A stretch of 64,000 nt of DNA from Curvibacter microcysteis (GCF_028649435.1 NZ_JAQSIN010000001.1); one strand, 5' to 3'. Shown: positions 44,176-53,318, numbered from the stretch's first letter. Made by a program: numbers and translations. The notes: a model not told the origin generated them from the letters alone.

Positions 44176-45900
44176 ATGAACGCCAACGATTCTTTCATCA
44201 CCGCCACCCCGGCCGACCCGCGCCATGACGCCAGCCGGGTGATCCGCGCGCCGCGTGGCAGCGAGAAAAGCTGCAAGAGCTGGCTCACCGAAGCCGCTTA
44301 CCGCATGCTGCAAAACAACCTCGACGCCGAGGTGGCCGAGCGCCCGCAGGACCTGGTGGTCTACGGCGGCATTGGCCGCGCGGCCCGCAACTGGGCCTGC
44401 TACGACGCCATCCTGGAGTCCCTGCGCCAGCTGGAGGACGACGAGTCCCTGCTGATCCAGTCGGGCAAGCCCGTGGGCGTGTTCAAGACCCACGAGAACG
44501 CGCCGCGCGTGCTGATCGCCAACTCCAACCTGGTGCCCAAGTGGGCCACCTGGGAGCACTTCAGTGAGCTCGACCGCAAGGGCCTGTTCATGTACGGCCA
44601 AATGACGGCCGGCAGCTGGATCTACATCGGCACCCAGGGCATCGTGCAAGGCACTTACGAGACCTTCATGGAGGCTGCCCGCCAGCACCACGGCGGCAGC
44701 CTGCAGGGCAAGTGGATCCTGACCGCGGGCCTGGGCGGCATGGGCGGCGCCCAGCCCCTGGCCGCCACGTTTGCAGGCGCGGTGTCGCTGAACATCGAAT
44801 GCCAGCAAAGCAGCCTGGACTTCCGCCTGCGCACCCGCTACATCGATGAACAAGCCCGCGACCTGGACCACGCCCTGGCCCTCGTGGCCGAGTACACGGC
44901 GGCCGGCAAGGCGGTGTCGATTGGCCTGCTGGGCAACGCGGCCGAACTCCTGCCCGAGCTGGTGCGCCGCGCCCGCGCCGGCGGCCCCAAGCCCGACCTG
45001 GTGACCGACCAGACCTCGGCCCACGATTTGGTCAACGGCTACCTGCCCGCGGGCTGGAGCGTGGCCCAGTGGCGTGCCGCCCAGCAGGACGAAGCCCAGC
45101 ATGCGGTGCTCAAGAAGGCCGCCGCCCAGTCCTGCGCCCACCATGTGCAAGCCATGCTGGACTTCCAGACCCTGGGTGTGCCAGTGGTCGACTACGGCAA
45201 CAACATCCGCCAGGTGGCCTTTGACGAGGGCGTGAAGAACGCCTTTGACTTCCCCGGCTTTGTGCCGGCCTACATCCGCCCCTTGTTCTGCGAAGGCAAG
45301 GGCCCGTTCCGCTGGGTGGCCCTGTCGGGCGACCCCGAGGACATCTACAAGACCGACGCCAAGATCAAGGAGCTGTTCCCCGAGAACACCCATGTGCACC
45401 GCTGGCTGGACATGGCGCGCGAGCGCATCGCCTTCCAGGGCCTGCCGGCGCGCATTTGCTGGCTGGGCCTGGGCGAGCGCCACCAGGCCGCGCTGGCCTT
45501 CAACGAGATGGTCAAGAACGGCGAACTCAAGGCCCCCATCGTCATCGGCCGCGACCACCTGGACACCGGCTCGGTGGCCAGCCCGAACCGTGAAACCGAG
45601 TCCATGAAGGACGGCACCGACGCCGTCAGCGACTGGCCGCTGCTCAATGCCTTGCTCAACACCGCCGGCGGCGCCACCTGGGTCAGCCTGCACCACGGCG
45701 GTGGGGTGGGCATGGGCTATTCGCAGCATTCGGGCGTGGTCATCGTGGCCGACGGCACCGACGCGGCGGCCCAGCGCCTGTCGCGCGTGCTGTGGAACGA
45801 CCCGGCCACGGGCGTCATGCGCCACGCCGACGCCGGCTATGAAAGCGCCCAGGCCTGCGCCAAGCAGCATGGTCTGAACCTGCCCATGCTCAAGGACTGA
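44176..45900 (+). CDS. hutU: Urocanate hydratase
   Basis: 574 aa, with a slightly longer N-terminus than the E. coli-type homologue. Uses tightly bound NAD to hydrate urocanate to 4-imidazolone-5-propionate. Motifs: DLVVYGGIGRAARNWACYDA, the NAD loop TAGLGGMGGAQPLAATFAGA, VPVVDYGNNIRQVAFDEG, and the active-site Cys in FQGLPARICWLGLGERH. ATG at 44176 with CAGGAG upstream. Followed by a pair of GC hairpins with AAT loops and the IclR gene. Confidence 0.97.
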   Translation: MNANDSFITATPADPRHDASRVIRAPRGSEKSCKSWLTEAAYRMLQNNLDAEVAERPQDLVVYGGIGRAARNWACYDAILESLRQLEDDESLLIQSGKPVGVFKTHENAPRVLIANSNLVPKWATWEHFSELDRKGLFMYGQMTAGSWIYIGTQGIVQGTYETFMEAARQHHGGSLQGKWILTAGLGGMGGAQPLAATFAGAVSLNIECQQSSLDFRLRTRYIDEQARDLDHALALVAEYTAAGKAVSIGLLGNAAELLPELVRRARAGGPKPDLVTDQTSAHDLVNGYLPAGWSVAQWRAAQQDEAQHAVLKKAAAQSCAHHVQAMLDFQTLGVPVVDYGNNIRQVAFDEGVKNAFDFPGFVPAYIRPLFCEGKGPFRWVALSGDPEDIYKTDAKIKELFPENTHVHRWLDMARERIAFQGLPARICWLGLGERHQAALAFNEMVKNGELKAPIVIGRDHLDTGSVASPNRETESMKDGTDAVSDWPLLNALLNTAGGATWVSLHHGGGVGMGYSQHSGVVIVADGTDAAAQRLSRVLWNDPATGVMRHADAGYESAQACAKQHGLNLPMLKD

Positions 45901-45906
45901 GCGCGG

Positions 45907-45940
45907 GCTGGAATCCAGCGCAGCACGCGCCAATGGCGCG
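45907..45940 (+). terminator. Tandem hairpins with AAT triloops after hutU
   Basis: GCTGG-AAT-CCAGC (45907-45919) and CGCGCC-AAT-GGCGCG (45926-45940), two perfect stem-loops with identical loops. No T run. They may stabilise the hutHU message 3' end or attenuate read-through into the IclR and ABC genes. Confidence 0.4.
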
Positions 45941-46040
45941 ACAGCGGGCCGGGGAGGGCGGGCAAAAAGCACCCGCCGTTCCCACGGGTTGGGAATGAGG
46001 TCTTGGCCCACCCGCTGCTGCGCCAGATACTGCAAGCGCA

Positions 46041-46808
46041 ATGACCGCTCATCAACCCGCCATTCCCATGCCTGTTGGACTTGAGGCTGCACCTGCGACC
46101 GACCGCGCCCTGCAGGTCTTGTCGGTGCTGGCCCAGCACCGCGAGCCCCTGAGCGCGCTGGAGTTGAGCGCCGCCACCGGGCTGGCCAAGAGCACGCTGT
46201 ACCGGCAAATCGCCACGCTGCGGCGCTGGGGCTTTGTCATGGAGGTCGATGGCCGCTATGGGCCAGGCCCGGCCAGCGTTGAGCTGGCCAGTGGCTTTGA
46301 TGCCAATTCGCGCCTGGTGCAGTGCGCGCGGGCCGATATGCAGTCCCTGTCGCGGTTGAGCAGCGAGAGCGTGGCCCTGGTGGCCGTGCTCAACGAGCGT
46401 GCCGTGTGCCTGGAGATGGTCGACAGCGTGCAATCGCTGCGCTGCTCCTTCGACAAGGGCCGCAGCGTGCCCCTGCGCGACGGCGCCAGCGCCAAGTGCT
46501 TGTTGGCGCACCTGCCGGAGGCGGCCAGGTCGTCGGCACTGGACCGCCTGGGCCTGTCCGCCGCCGAGCGCATGGCGCGCGAGGCCGAGCTGAGCGCCAT
46601 CCGCGAGCGCGGCCATGCCCTCAGCAGCGGCGAAGTCGATGTCGGCGTGTGGGGCGTGAGCGTGCCGCTGCTGGACGCGCAGCGCCAGTTGCTGGGCGCC
46701 ATCACCCTGATGGCACCGACCTTGCGTAGCACCGGGCGCGAAGCCGCCTTTGTGCACATGACCCTGGTCAGTGCGGCGCGCATTGCGCGCGCGCTGCAGA
46801 GCTTTTAG
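46041..46808 (+). CDS. IclR family regulator within hut locus
   Basis: 255 aa. N-terminal winged HTH (RALQVLSVLAQHREPLSALE, LSAATGLAKSTLYRQIATLR RWGF region) and C-terminal IclR effector domain (VALVAVLNERAVCLEMVDSV, RDGASAKCLLAHLP, SSGEVDVGVWGVSVPLLDAQ). A second regulator besides HutC, placed between hutU and the polar amino-acid transporter genes on the same strand. It may tune the transporter operon that follows in response to a histidine breakdown product; role not provable from sequence. Confidence 0.9.
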   Translation: MTAHQPAIPMPVGLEAAPATDRALQVLSVLAQHREPLSALELSAATGLAKSTLYRQIATLRRWGFVMEVDGRYGPGPASVELASGFDANSRLVQCARADMQSLSRLSSESVALVAVLNERAVCLEMVDSVQSLRCSFDKGRSVPLRDGASAKCLLAHLPEAARSSALDRLGLSAAERMAREAELSAIRERGHALSSGEVDVGVWGVSVPLLDAQRQLLGAITLMAPTLRSTGREAAFVHMTLVSAARIARALQSF

Positions 46809-46854
46809 CCCGCCGAGGCTGTTGTCAGATTTCTCCCCCCGCCTTGTTTCAACC

Positions 46855-46867
46855 CCTCTAGACAGGA
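46855..46867. promoter_or_regulatory. Partial HutC-like site before ABC receptor gene
   Basis: CTCTAGACAGGA keeps the right half TAGACAGGA of the HutC consensus and lacks TTGTA on the left. Its AGGA is also the ribosome site of the receptor ATG at 46875. Weaker than the other three copies. Confidence 0.4.
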
Positions 46868-46874
46868 CCTCACC

Positions 46875-47621
46875 ATGAACTTCCGCCGTCAACTTCTTCT
46901 GGCTTCCTTCGCCGCCACCGCCCTGGTGGGTCTGCACGGCACGGCCAGCGCGCAAAACGAGGTGCTGCAAGTGGGCACCGACGCCACCTTCCCGCCCATG
47001 GAGTACGTGGACAACGGCAAGCGCACCGGCTTTGACGTGGAACTGGTCGAGGCCGTGGCCGCCGCCATGGGCAAGAAGGTCGAGTGGGTGGACATCGACT
47101 TCAAGGGCCTGATCCCGGGGCTGATGTCCAAGCGCTTTGACATGGCCGTGTCGGCCATCTACATCACCGATGAGCGCAAGAAAGTGGTTGATTTCACCGA
47201 GCCCTATTTCGCCGGTGGCCTGGTCACCATGGTCAAGTCGGGCAGCGGCATGAAGGCCCCCATCGACCTCAACGGCAAGAAGGTGTCGGTGCAGGTGGGC
47301 ACCAAATCGGTGACCTATGTGAAGCAGACCTTCCCGCAGGTGCAGCTGGTGGAGGTCGAGAAGAACCAGGAGATGTTCAACCTGGTCGACATCGGCCGCG
47401 CCGATGCCCTTGTCACGGGCAAGCCCGCTGCCTTCCAGTACATGCGCACCCGCCCGGGCCTGCAGGTGCTGGAGCCTCAGCTGACCACCGAAGAGTACGG
47501 CATGGCCTTGCGCAAGGACACGCCGGAGCTGACCCGCGCCGTCAACGCCGCCCTGGCCAAGCTCAAGGCCGACGGCACGCACGCGCGCCTGGTGGCCAAG
47601 TGGTTCCCCAGCAGCAAGTGA
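46875..47621 (+). CDS. Polar amino-acid ABC substrate-binding protein
   Basis: 248 aa, SBP_bac_3 family. Signal peptide cleaved near ASAQNE; mature start VLQVGTDATFPPMEYVDNGK, then KRTGFDVELVEAVAAAMGKK, FDMAVSAIYITDERKKVVDF, and the ligand-binding Arg/Asp pattern of the HisJ/GlnH family. Probably binds histidine (or glutamate/glutamine). AGGA 7 bases before the ATG at 46875. Followed by permease and ATPase genes. Confidence 0.93.
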   Translation: MNFRRQLLLASFAATALVGLHGTASAQNEVLQVGTDATFPPMEYVDNGKRTGFDVELVEAVAAAMGKKVEWVDIDFKGLIPGLMSKRFDMAVSAIYITDERKKVVDFTEPYFAGGLVTMVKSGSGMKAPIDLNGKKVSVQVGTKSVTYVKQTFPQVQLVEVEKNQEMFNLVDIGRADALVTGKPAAFQYMRTRPGLQVLEPQLTTEEYGMALRKDTPELTRAVNAALAKLKADGTHARLVAKWFPSSK

Positions 47622-47659
47622 TGGCCACTCCACGTTGAAATCGACAAGCGCTCCTTCTC

Positions 47660-48328
47660 ATGGACTTTGATTTTTCTCCCGTCTGGGCCGGCTGGCCTGA
47701 TCTGCTCAACGGGGCCCTGGTCACCGTGCAGATCACCGCCTGCGCCCTGTTGCTGGGCTGTGTGCTGGGTCTGCTGGTGGGGTTGGGGCGCTTGCGCCGC
47801 AGCCACCCCCTGGTCTACGGCCTGTGCACCGCCTATGTGGCGCTGATCCGCGGCACGCCGCTGCTGGTGCAGTTGTTCATTCTGTTCTTTGGTTTGCCGC
47901 ACTTTGGCTTGCTCTTGCCCGCGTTTGTGTGCGGCGTGCTGGGCATGGGCATTTACTCGGGCGCCTACGTGTCAGAGATCGTGCGGGGCGCCATTGAGTC
48001 GATCGAGCGCGGCCAGATGGAAGCCGCACGCTCCATTGGCATGTCGTACGCGCAAGCCATGCGCACCGTCATCCTGCCGCAGGCGGTGGTGCGCATGATC
48101 CCGCCCCTGGGCAATGAGTTCATTGCCTTGATCAAGAACTCGGCCCTGGTCTCCCTGCTGACCATCCACGACGTGATGCACGAGGGGCAGAAGATCATCA
48201 GCGTGTCTTACCGCTCGCTGGAGGTCTACCTGGCGATTGCCGCCGTGTATTTCGTGTTGACGGGCCTGACCACCCTGGCCCTGCGGCACATCGAACAGCG
48301 GCTGCGTGCCGGAGGCATGGTGCAATGA
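47660..48328 (+). CDS. Polar amino-acid ABC permease, HisM/GlnP type
   Basis: 222 aa, five membrane segments typical of the HEQRo amino-acid permeases. EAA-loop motif GQMEAARSIGMSYAQAMRTV, then PQAVVRMIPPLGNEFIALIK and NSALVSLLTIHDVM. Stop overlaps the ATPase gene by ATGA. Forms the channel for the receptor at 46875. Confidence 0.94.
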   Translation: MDFDFSPVWAGWPDLLNGALVTVQITACALLLGCVLGLLVGLGRLRRSHPLVYGLCTAYVALIRGTPLLVQLFILFFGLPHFGLLLPAFVCGVLGMGIYSGAYVSEIVRGAIESIERGQMEAARSIGMSYAQAMRTVILPQAVVRMIPPLGNEFIALIKNSALVSLLTIHDVMHEGQKIISVSYRSLEVYLAIAAVYFVLTGLTTLALRHIEQRLRAGGMVQ

Positions 48329-49107
48329 CAACGACTCAGACCCTTCAGCCCGGCCAGCCCATCGTTCGCATCCGCGGCCTGGGCAAGCGCTATGGCGACC
48401 ATGTGGTGCTCAAAGGCATTGACTTCGAGGTCCAGCCCTCGCAGGTGGTGGTGGTGATCGGGCCCAGCGGCTCGGGCAAAAGCACCTTCTTGCGCTGCTG
48501 CAACGGGCTGGAACAGCCCGAAGAAGGCACGGTTGAAATCGTTGGCCACACCCTGGTGCACAACGGCGCCATGCTGCCTGAGCGCGGACTCAACGCTTTG
48601 CGCACCGAGGTGGGCATGGTGTTCCAGTCCTTCAATCTGTTCCCGCACCTGTCGGTGCTGGGCAACGTCACGCTGGGGCCACGCCTGCTGCGGGGCCTGA
48701 GCGCGGCCCAGGCGGAGGCCCAGGCGCGCGAGCTGCTGCAAAAAGTCGGATTGTCGGCCAAGGCCGACGCCATGCCGGCCAGCCTGTCGGGTGGGCAAAA
48801 GCAGCGGGTGGCGATTGCGCGCGCCCTGGCCATGAACCCGAAGGTGATGCTGTTTGACGAGCCCACCTCGGCCCTCGACCCCGAGCTGGTGGGCGAGGTG
48901 CTGCAGGTCATGAAGCTGCTGGCCAGTGAGGGCATGACCATGATGGTGGTGACCCACGAAATGGGCTTTGCCCGTGAGGTGGCCGACCTGGTGGTGGTCA
49001 TGGACGGCGGCGGCATCGTCGAGTCCGGCGACCCGGCCACCATCTTCACCGCGCCGCGCCAGGAGCGCACCCGTCACTTCCTGCAAGCCGTGTTGAGCCG
49101 CACATGA
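48325..49107 (+). CDS. Polar amino-acid ABC ATP-binding protein, GlnQ/HisP type
   Basis: 260 aa. Walker A GPSGSGKST, Q-loop VFQSFNLFPHLSVLGN, signature LSGGQKQR, Walker B VMLFDEPTSALDPELV, switch His VTHEMGFAREVAD. The family-typical IFTAPRQERTRHFL end is present. Starts at the ATGA overlap with the permease and ends in another ATGA overlap with hutD. Confidence 0.95.
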   Translation: MTTTQTLQPGQPIVRIRGLGKRYGDHVVLKGIDFEVQPSQVVVVIGPSGSGKSTFLRCCNGLEQPEEGTVEIVGHTLVHNGAMLPERGLNALRTEVGMVFQSFNLFPHLSVLGNVTLGPRLLRGLSAAQAEAQARELLQKVGLSAKADAMPASLSGGQKQRVAIARALAMNPKVMLFDEPTSALDPELVGEVLQVMKLLASEGMTMMVVTHEMGFAREVADLVVVMDGGGIVESGDPATIFTAPRQERTRHFLQAVLSRT

Positions 49108-49745
49108 GTGAAGCAACCGCCCTGCCGCCGCATTGGCAACGGTTCGACCGCGCCAGCCTGGTCGCCACCCCCTGGAAGAACGGGGGCGGACTGACCCGTG
49201 AGATCGTCTGTCAACCGCCTGGGGCGGACCTGGCCCGCTTTGACTGGCGGGTGAGCATCGCCCACATCGCCAGCGACGGGCCGTTTTCGGCCTTCCCGGG
49301 GGTGGACCGGGTGATCACCCTGCTCGAAGGGGGGGGCGTGCAGCTGGATTCAAGCGATGGTTCGGTGGCGCACTGCCTGGGCACCCCCTGGCAGCCCTTT
49401 GCCTTTGCCGGCGAGGCCCGCATTGACAGCCGCTTGTTGGGTGGGCCTTGCGAGGACTTCAATGTGATGACAAGGCGCGCGGCCTGCCGCGCCACGGTCC
49501 GCGTGCTGCGCGCCGGGGGCTTCGGTGTCGAGGCCGACCTGGCGCCCTCCGCCGGACTGGGCCTGGTCTTGCGAGGGCACTGGCAGCTGGGGCCGTCGTC
49601 TGCTGACGGGACTGGCACCCCGCTGAGCCCGGGTCAGGGCCTGTGGTGGTCCGGTGGCCCAGGCCCCCAGCAGGGGCACTGTGCCGACGCGGACGCGGCC
49701 TTGTTGTGGGTCACCATTCACCCTGTTTTGACGGCCAAGGAATGA
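49104..49745 (+). CDS. hutD: HutD family protein
   Basis: 213 aa. HutD signature: LVATPWKNGGGLTREIVCQP, ARFDWRVSIAHIASDGPFSA, FPGVDRVITLLEGGGVQL. A small beta-rich cupin-like protein needed for fitness of hut metabolism in Pseudomonas, where binding of formylglutamate/urocanate has been proposed; not an enzyme of the pathway. Translationally coupled at both ends (ATGA with the ATPase before, ATGA with hutI after). Confidence 0.92.
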   Translation: MSEATALPPHWQRFDRASLVATPWKNGGGLTREIVCQPPGADLARFDWRVSIAHIASDGPFSAFPGVDRVITLLEGGGVQLDSSDGSVAHCLGTPWQPFAFAGEARIDSRLLGGPCEDFNVMTRRAACRATVRVLRAGGFGVEADLAPSAGLGLVLRGHWQLGPSSADGTGTPLSPGQGLWWSGGPGPQQGHCADADAALLWVTIHPVLTAKE

Positions 49746-51001
49746 GCATGGAAAGCGCACAAGCAGATCGAGCCAAGCCGGTCGCTGAGGAGGCCGATGG
49801 CCTGTGGTTCAACTGGCGGGCAGCGCCTGGCGTTTGGGCCGACGGCGTGCCGGCCGACAGCGACGCGCTGTGGGTGGAGTCCGGCCAGCTGCGCTGGGTG
49901 GGCCGCCAGGCCGATCTGGTGGCGCCCCCGGGCCTGGCCCGCCATGACGCCCAGGGCGCCTGGCTGACGCCGGGCCTGGTCGACTGCCACACCCACTTGG
50001 TTTACGGCGGCTTGCGGGCCAACGAGTTTGCCTTGCGCCTGGCCGGGGCCAGCTACGAAGACGTGGCGCGCGCCGGCGGCGGCATTGTGGCCAGCGTGCG
50101 CGCCACCCGCGCAGCCAGTGAGGACGAGCTGCTGGCCAGCGCCAGTACGCGCTTGCAAAGCCTGCTGGCCGAAGGCCTGTGCGCGATCGAGATCAAATCG
50201 GGCTATGGTCTTAGCCTCGAGCATGAACGCAAGCAACTGCGCGTGGCGCGCCGCCTGGGCGACAGGCACGGCCTGACCGTGCGCAGCACCTTCCTGGGCG
50301 CCCACGCCTTGCCGCCTGAGTACGCCGGTCGCAGCGGCGACTACATCGATCTGGTGTGCCAGGAGATGCTGCCCGCCCTGGCCGCCGAGGGCCTGGTCGA
50401 CGCGGTCGATGTGTTTTGCGAGCGCATTGCGTTTTCGCTGGCCGAGACCGAACAGGTCTTCCAGGCCGCCCAGGCCCTGGGCCTGCCGGTCAAACTGCAT
50501 GCCGAGCAGCTGTCGGACATGGGGGGGGCGGCGCTGGCGGCGCGCTATGGCGCTTTGTCCTGCGACCACATCGAACACCTGTCCGCCGACGGCATTGCCG
50601 CCATGCGCGCGGCTGGCACGGTGGCGGTGCTGTTGCCCGGGGCTTACTACAGCCTGCGCGACACCCACCTGCCACCCATTGAGGCGCTGCGCGCTGCTGG
50701 CGTGCCCATGGCCGTGTCGACCGACCACAACCCCGGCACCTCGCCCGCGCTCAGCCTGCTGTTGATGCTCAACATGGCCTGCACCTTGTTCCGCCTGACC
50801 GTGCCCGAGGCCCTGGCCGGCATCACCCAGCACGCCGCCCGTGCTTTGGGGCTGCAAGACACCCATGGCCTGATCGGCCCGGGGCGGCCCGCCAACTTGG
50901 TGTTCTGGCCGGTGCAGGACCTGGCGGAACTGGCCTACTGGGTGGGCCAGCGCGCCCAGCCCACGGTGGTGCGGCAGGGCCGCATCACCCAGCGTGCTTG
51001 A
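49742..51001 (+). CDS. hutI: Imidazolonepropionase
   Basis: 419 aa. Hydrolyses 4-imidazolone-5-propionate to N-formimino-L-glutamate. Amidohydrolase metal ligands: DCHTHLVYGG, KLHAEQLSDMGGAALAARYG, SCDHIEHL and STDHNPGTSP; IEIKSGYGLSLEHERKQLR is specific to HutI. Starts at the ATG at 49742 in an ATGA overlap with hutD. Confidence 0.96.
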   Translation: MSMESAQADRAKPVAEEADGLWFNWRAAPGVWADGVPADSDALWVESGQLRWVGRQADLVAPPGLARHDAQGAWLTPGLVDCHTHLVYGGLRANEFALRLAGASYEDVARAGGGIVASVRATRAASEDELLASASTRLQSLLAEGLCAIEIKSGYGLSLEHERKQLRVARRLGDRHGLTVRSTFLGAHALPPEYAGRSGDYIDLVCQEMLPALAAEGLVDAVDVFCERIAFSLAETEQVFQAAQALGLPVKLHAEQLSDMGGAALAARYGALSCDHIEHLSADGIAAMRAAGTVAVLLPGAYYSLRDTHLPPIEALRAAGVPMAVSTDHNPGTSPALSLLLMLNMACTLFRLTVPEALAGITQHAARALGLQDTHGLIGPGRPANLVFWPVQDLAELAYWVGQRAQPTVVRQGRITQRA

Positions 51002-51052
51002 GGCGGCGCTGCTGTCCTCTCCCTGTGAACTTCAACCACGATCGAACACCGC

Positions 51053-52450
51053 ATGAGCCCTGGACTTTTGTTTGCTGAACACGCGCTGCTGCCCCGCGGC
51101 TGGGCGCAGGATGTGCTGCTGGCCTGGGATGCCCAGGGGCAGCTGACCCAGGTGCAGACCGGCGCCACGGCCCCGGCCGGCGTGGCGCGCGCCGGTGGCC
51201 CGGTGCTGCCGGGCCTGCCGAATTTGCATTCACACGCCTTCCAGCGCGCCTTTGCCGGCCTGACCGAGTACCGCAGTGTGCAGGGCGGGCAAAACGACAG
51301 CTTCTGGAGCTGGCGCACCCTGATGTACCGCTTCGCAGGCTGCTTGACCCCCGAGCAGCTCGAGGCGATTGCCACTTGGCTGTACCTCGAAATGCTGGAG
51401 GCCGGCTACACCTCGGTGTGTGAATTCCATTACGTGCACCACCAAAGCGACGGCCAGCCCTATGCCGACGCCGCCACGCTGTCGCGCTGCCTGCTGCGCG
51501 CGGCGCAGCGCGTCGGCCTGGGCCTGACCCTGCTGCCCGTGCTGTACCAGACCGGGGGCTTTGGCGGCCAGGCGCCGCACGCTGGCCAACGCCGCTTTTT
51601 GAACCCCACCGAGGCCTTGCTGCGCCTGCTGCAGGACCTGGGCCCCGAGGCCGCCGCCCAGGGCGCGCGCCTGGGGCTGGCGCCGCACTCGCTGCGCGCC
51701 GTGCCGCCCGACAGCCTGCGCGAGGCGGTGGCCGGCTTGACGGCGCTGGACCCGCTTTCACCCATCCACATCCACATTGCCGAGCAGACCCAGGAGGTGG
51801 ACGACTGCCTGCTCTGGACCGGCCAGCGCCCCGTGCAGTGGCTGCTCGACCACGCTCCGGTGGACCGCCGCTGGTGCCTGGTGCACGCCACCCACATGAA
51901 CGAGGACGAGTACCGCCGGGCCGCCGCCTGCGGCGCGGTGGCCGGCCTGTGCCCCAGCACCGAAGCCAACCTGGGCGATGGCCTGTTCGACCTGCCGCTG
52001 TGGGCGCAGGCCGGCGGCGCCTGGGGCCTGGGCTCGGACAGCCACGCCTGCGTCAATGCCGCTGAAGAGCTGATGCTGCTGGAGTACGGCCAGCGCTTGC
52101 AGCGCCGCCAGCGCAATGTGCTGGCCCAGGCGGATCAACCCCATGTCGCCACCGCCATGACCTTGCAGGCCGTGGCGGGCGGCGCCCAGGCCAGCGCGCG
52201 CCCGGTGGCGGGCCTGGCCGCGGGCCAGCGCGCCGACTGGGTGGTGCTGGATCCGCAGCACCTGGCCCTGGCTGGTTTGAGCCCGCAGGACATGCTGTCG
52301 GCCCATGTGTTCGGCAGCCACCGCAGCTCGGCCGTCCGCGAGGTCGTGTCCGGTGGGGTGACGCGCGTTCAGCAAGGCCGGCATGCCTTGCACGAGCCCG
52401 CCGCCCAAGCCTTTGTCCAGGCGCGCAGTGCCTTGCTGGCCGCCGTGTGA
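51053..52450 (+). CDS. hutF: Formimidoylglutamate deiminase
   Basis: 465 aa. Amidohydrolase that turns N-formimino-L-glutamate into N-formyl-L-glutamate and ammonia. Motifs: NLHSHAFQRAFAGLTEYR, HIHIAEQTQEVDDC, LVHATHMNEDEYRRAAACG and the metal Asp in GSDSHACVNAAEELMLLEYG. Presence of hutF plus hutG, not the single-step hutG-type formiminoglutamase, defines the five-enzyme pathway. 51 bases after hutI. Confidence 0.95.
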   Translation: MSPGLLFAEHALLPRGWAQDVLLAWDAQGQLTQVQTGATAPAGVARAGGPVLPGLPNLHSHAFQRAFAGLTEYRSVQGGQNDSFWSWRTLMYRFAGCLTPEQLEAIATWLYLEMLEAGYTSVCEFHYVHHQSDGQPYADAATLSRCLLRAAQRVGLGLTLLPVLYQTGGFGGQAPHAGQRRFLNPTEALLRLLQDLGPEAAAQGARLGLAPHSLRAVPPDSLREAVAGLTALDPLSPIHIHIAEQTQEVDDCLLWTGQRPVQWLLDHAPVDRRWCLVHATHMNEDEYRRAAACGAVAGLCPSTEANLGDGLFDLPLWAQAGGAWGLGSDSHACVNAAEELMLLEYGQRLQRRQRNVLAQADQPHVATAMTLQAVAGGAQASARPVAGLAAGQRADWVVLDPQHLALAGLSPQDMLSAHVFGSHRSSAVREVVSGGVTRVQQGRHALHEPAAQAFVQARSALLAAV

Positions 52451-52502
52451 GGCGCCAGCCGGTACGCTGACGCAGTTTCCTGAGTTCCAACCCTGATGAC
52501 CC

Positions 52503-53318
52503 ATGGCCCACTTCCACACCACTGAAGCCCCGTTCCGTTTTCGCCGGGGCCGCACCCCGCTGTTGATCTCTTTCCCCCACGTCGGCACCCATGTGCCCGA
52601 GTGCGTGGCCAGCCGCCTGAGCGACGAGGCACGCCAAGTGCCGGACACCGACTGGCACCTGGAGCAGCTCTACGCTTTTGCCGATGCATTGGGCGCCTCC
52701 ATGCTGGTGGCCACCCATTCGCGCTATGTGATCGACCTGAACCGCCCGCCCGATGGCGCCAGTCTGTACCCGGGCCAGAGCGTCACCGGCCTGTGCCCGG
52801 TCGACACCTTTGACGACACCTTGATCTACACCCGGGGCGAGGTGCCCGATGACGCCGAGATGGCCCAGCGCCGTGAGCAGGTCTGGCAGCCCTACCATGC
52901 GCAGCTGGAGGCCGAGCTGCAGCGCCTGCACGCCGAGCACGGCGTGGCCCTGCTGTGGGACGCGCACTCCATCCGGTCGGTGCTGCCGCGCTTTTTTGAA
53001 GGCAAGCTGACCGACCTGAACCTGGGCACGGCCAACGGCGCCAGCTGTGACCCGGTGTTGGCGCAGCGCTTGCTGGCCATCGCGCAAGGCGCGCCAGGCC
53101 ACACGGCCGTGCTCAATGGCCGCTTCAAGGGCGGCCACATCACGCGCCACTATGGCCGCCCGGAGCAGGGCTTTCATGCGGTGCAGCTGGAGATGACCCA
53201 GAGCAGCTACATGGAAGAGACCCTGCCATTTGAGTACCGCCCCGATCTGGCCGCGCGCATCCAGCCCACCTTGCAGCAGCTGATCGAAGCCATGCTGGCT
53301 TTCTCGGCCGCGCGCTGA
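52503..53318 (+). CDS. hutG: N-formylglutamate deformylase
   Basis: 271 aa. Final step: N-formylglutamate to glutamate and formate. Motifs: PLLISFPHVGTHVPECVASR, VIDLNRPPDGASLYPGQ, GVALLWDAHSIRSVLPRFFE and GHITRHYGRPEQGFHAVQLE, as in HutG of pseudomonads; a zinc enzyme of the peptidase/FGase superfamily. The last gene of the locus, 52 bases after hutF. Confidence 0.95.
   Translation: MAHFHTTEAPFRFRRGRTPLLISFPHVGTHVPECVASRLSDEARQVPDTDWHLEQLYAFADALGASMLVATHSRYVIDLNRPPDGASLYPGQSVTGLCPVDTFDDTLIYTRGEVPDDAEMAQRREQVWQPYHAQLEAELQRLHAEHGVALLWDAHSIRSVLPRFFEGKLTDLNLGTANGASCDPVLAQRLLAIAQGAPGHTAVLNGRFKGGHITRHYGRPEQGFHAVQLEMTQSSYMEETLPFEYRPDLAARIQPTLQQLIEAMLAFSAAR

Noticed and set aside
44161..46092. Long minus-strand frame opposite hutU
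   Set aside because: Low-complexity composition typical of antisense frames; hutU has full motif support.
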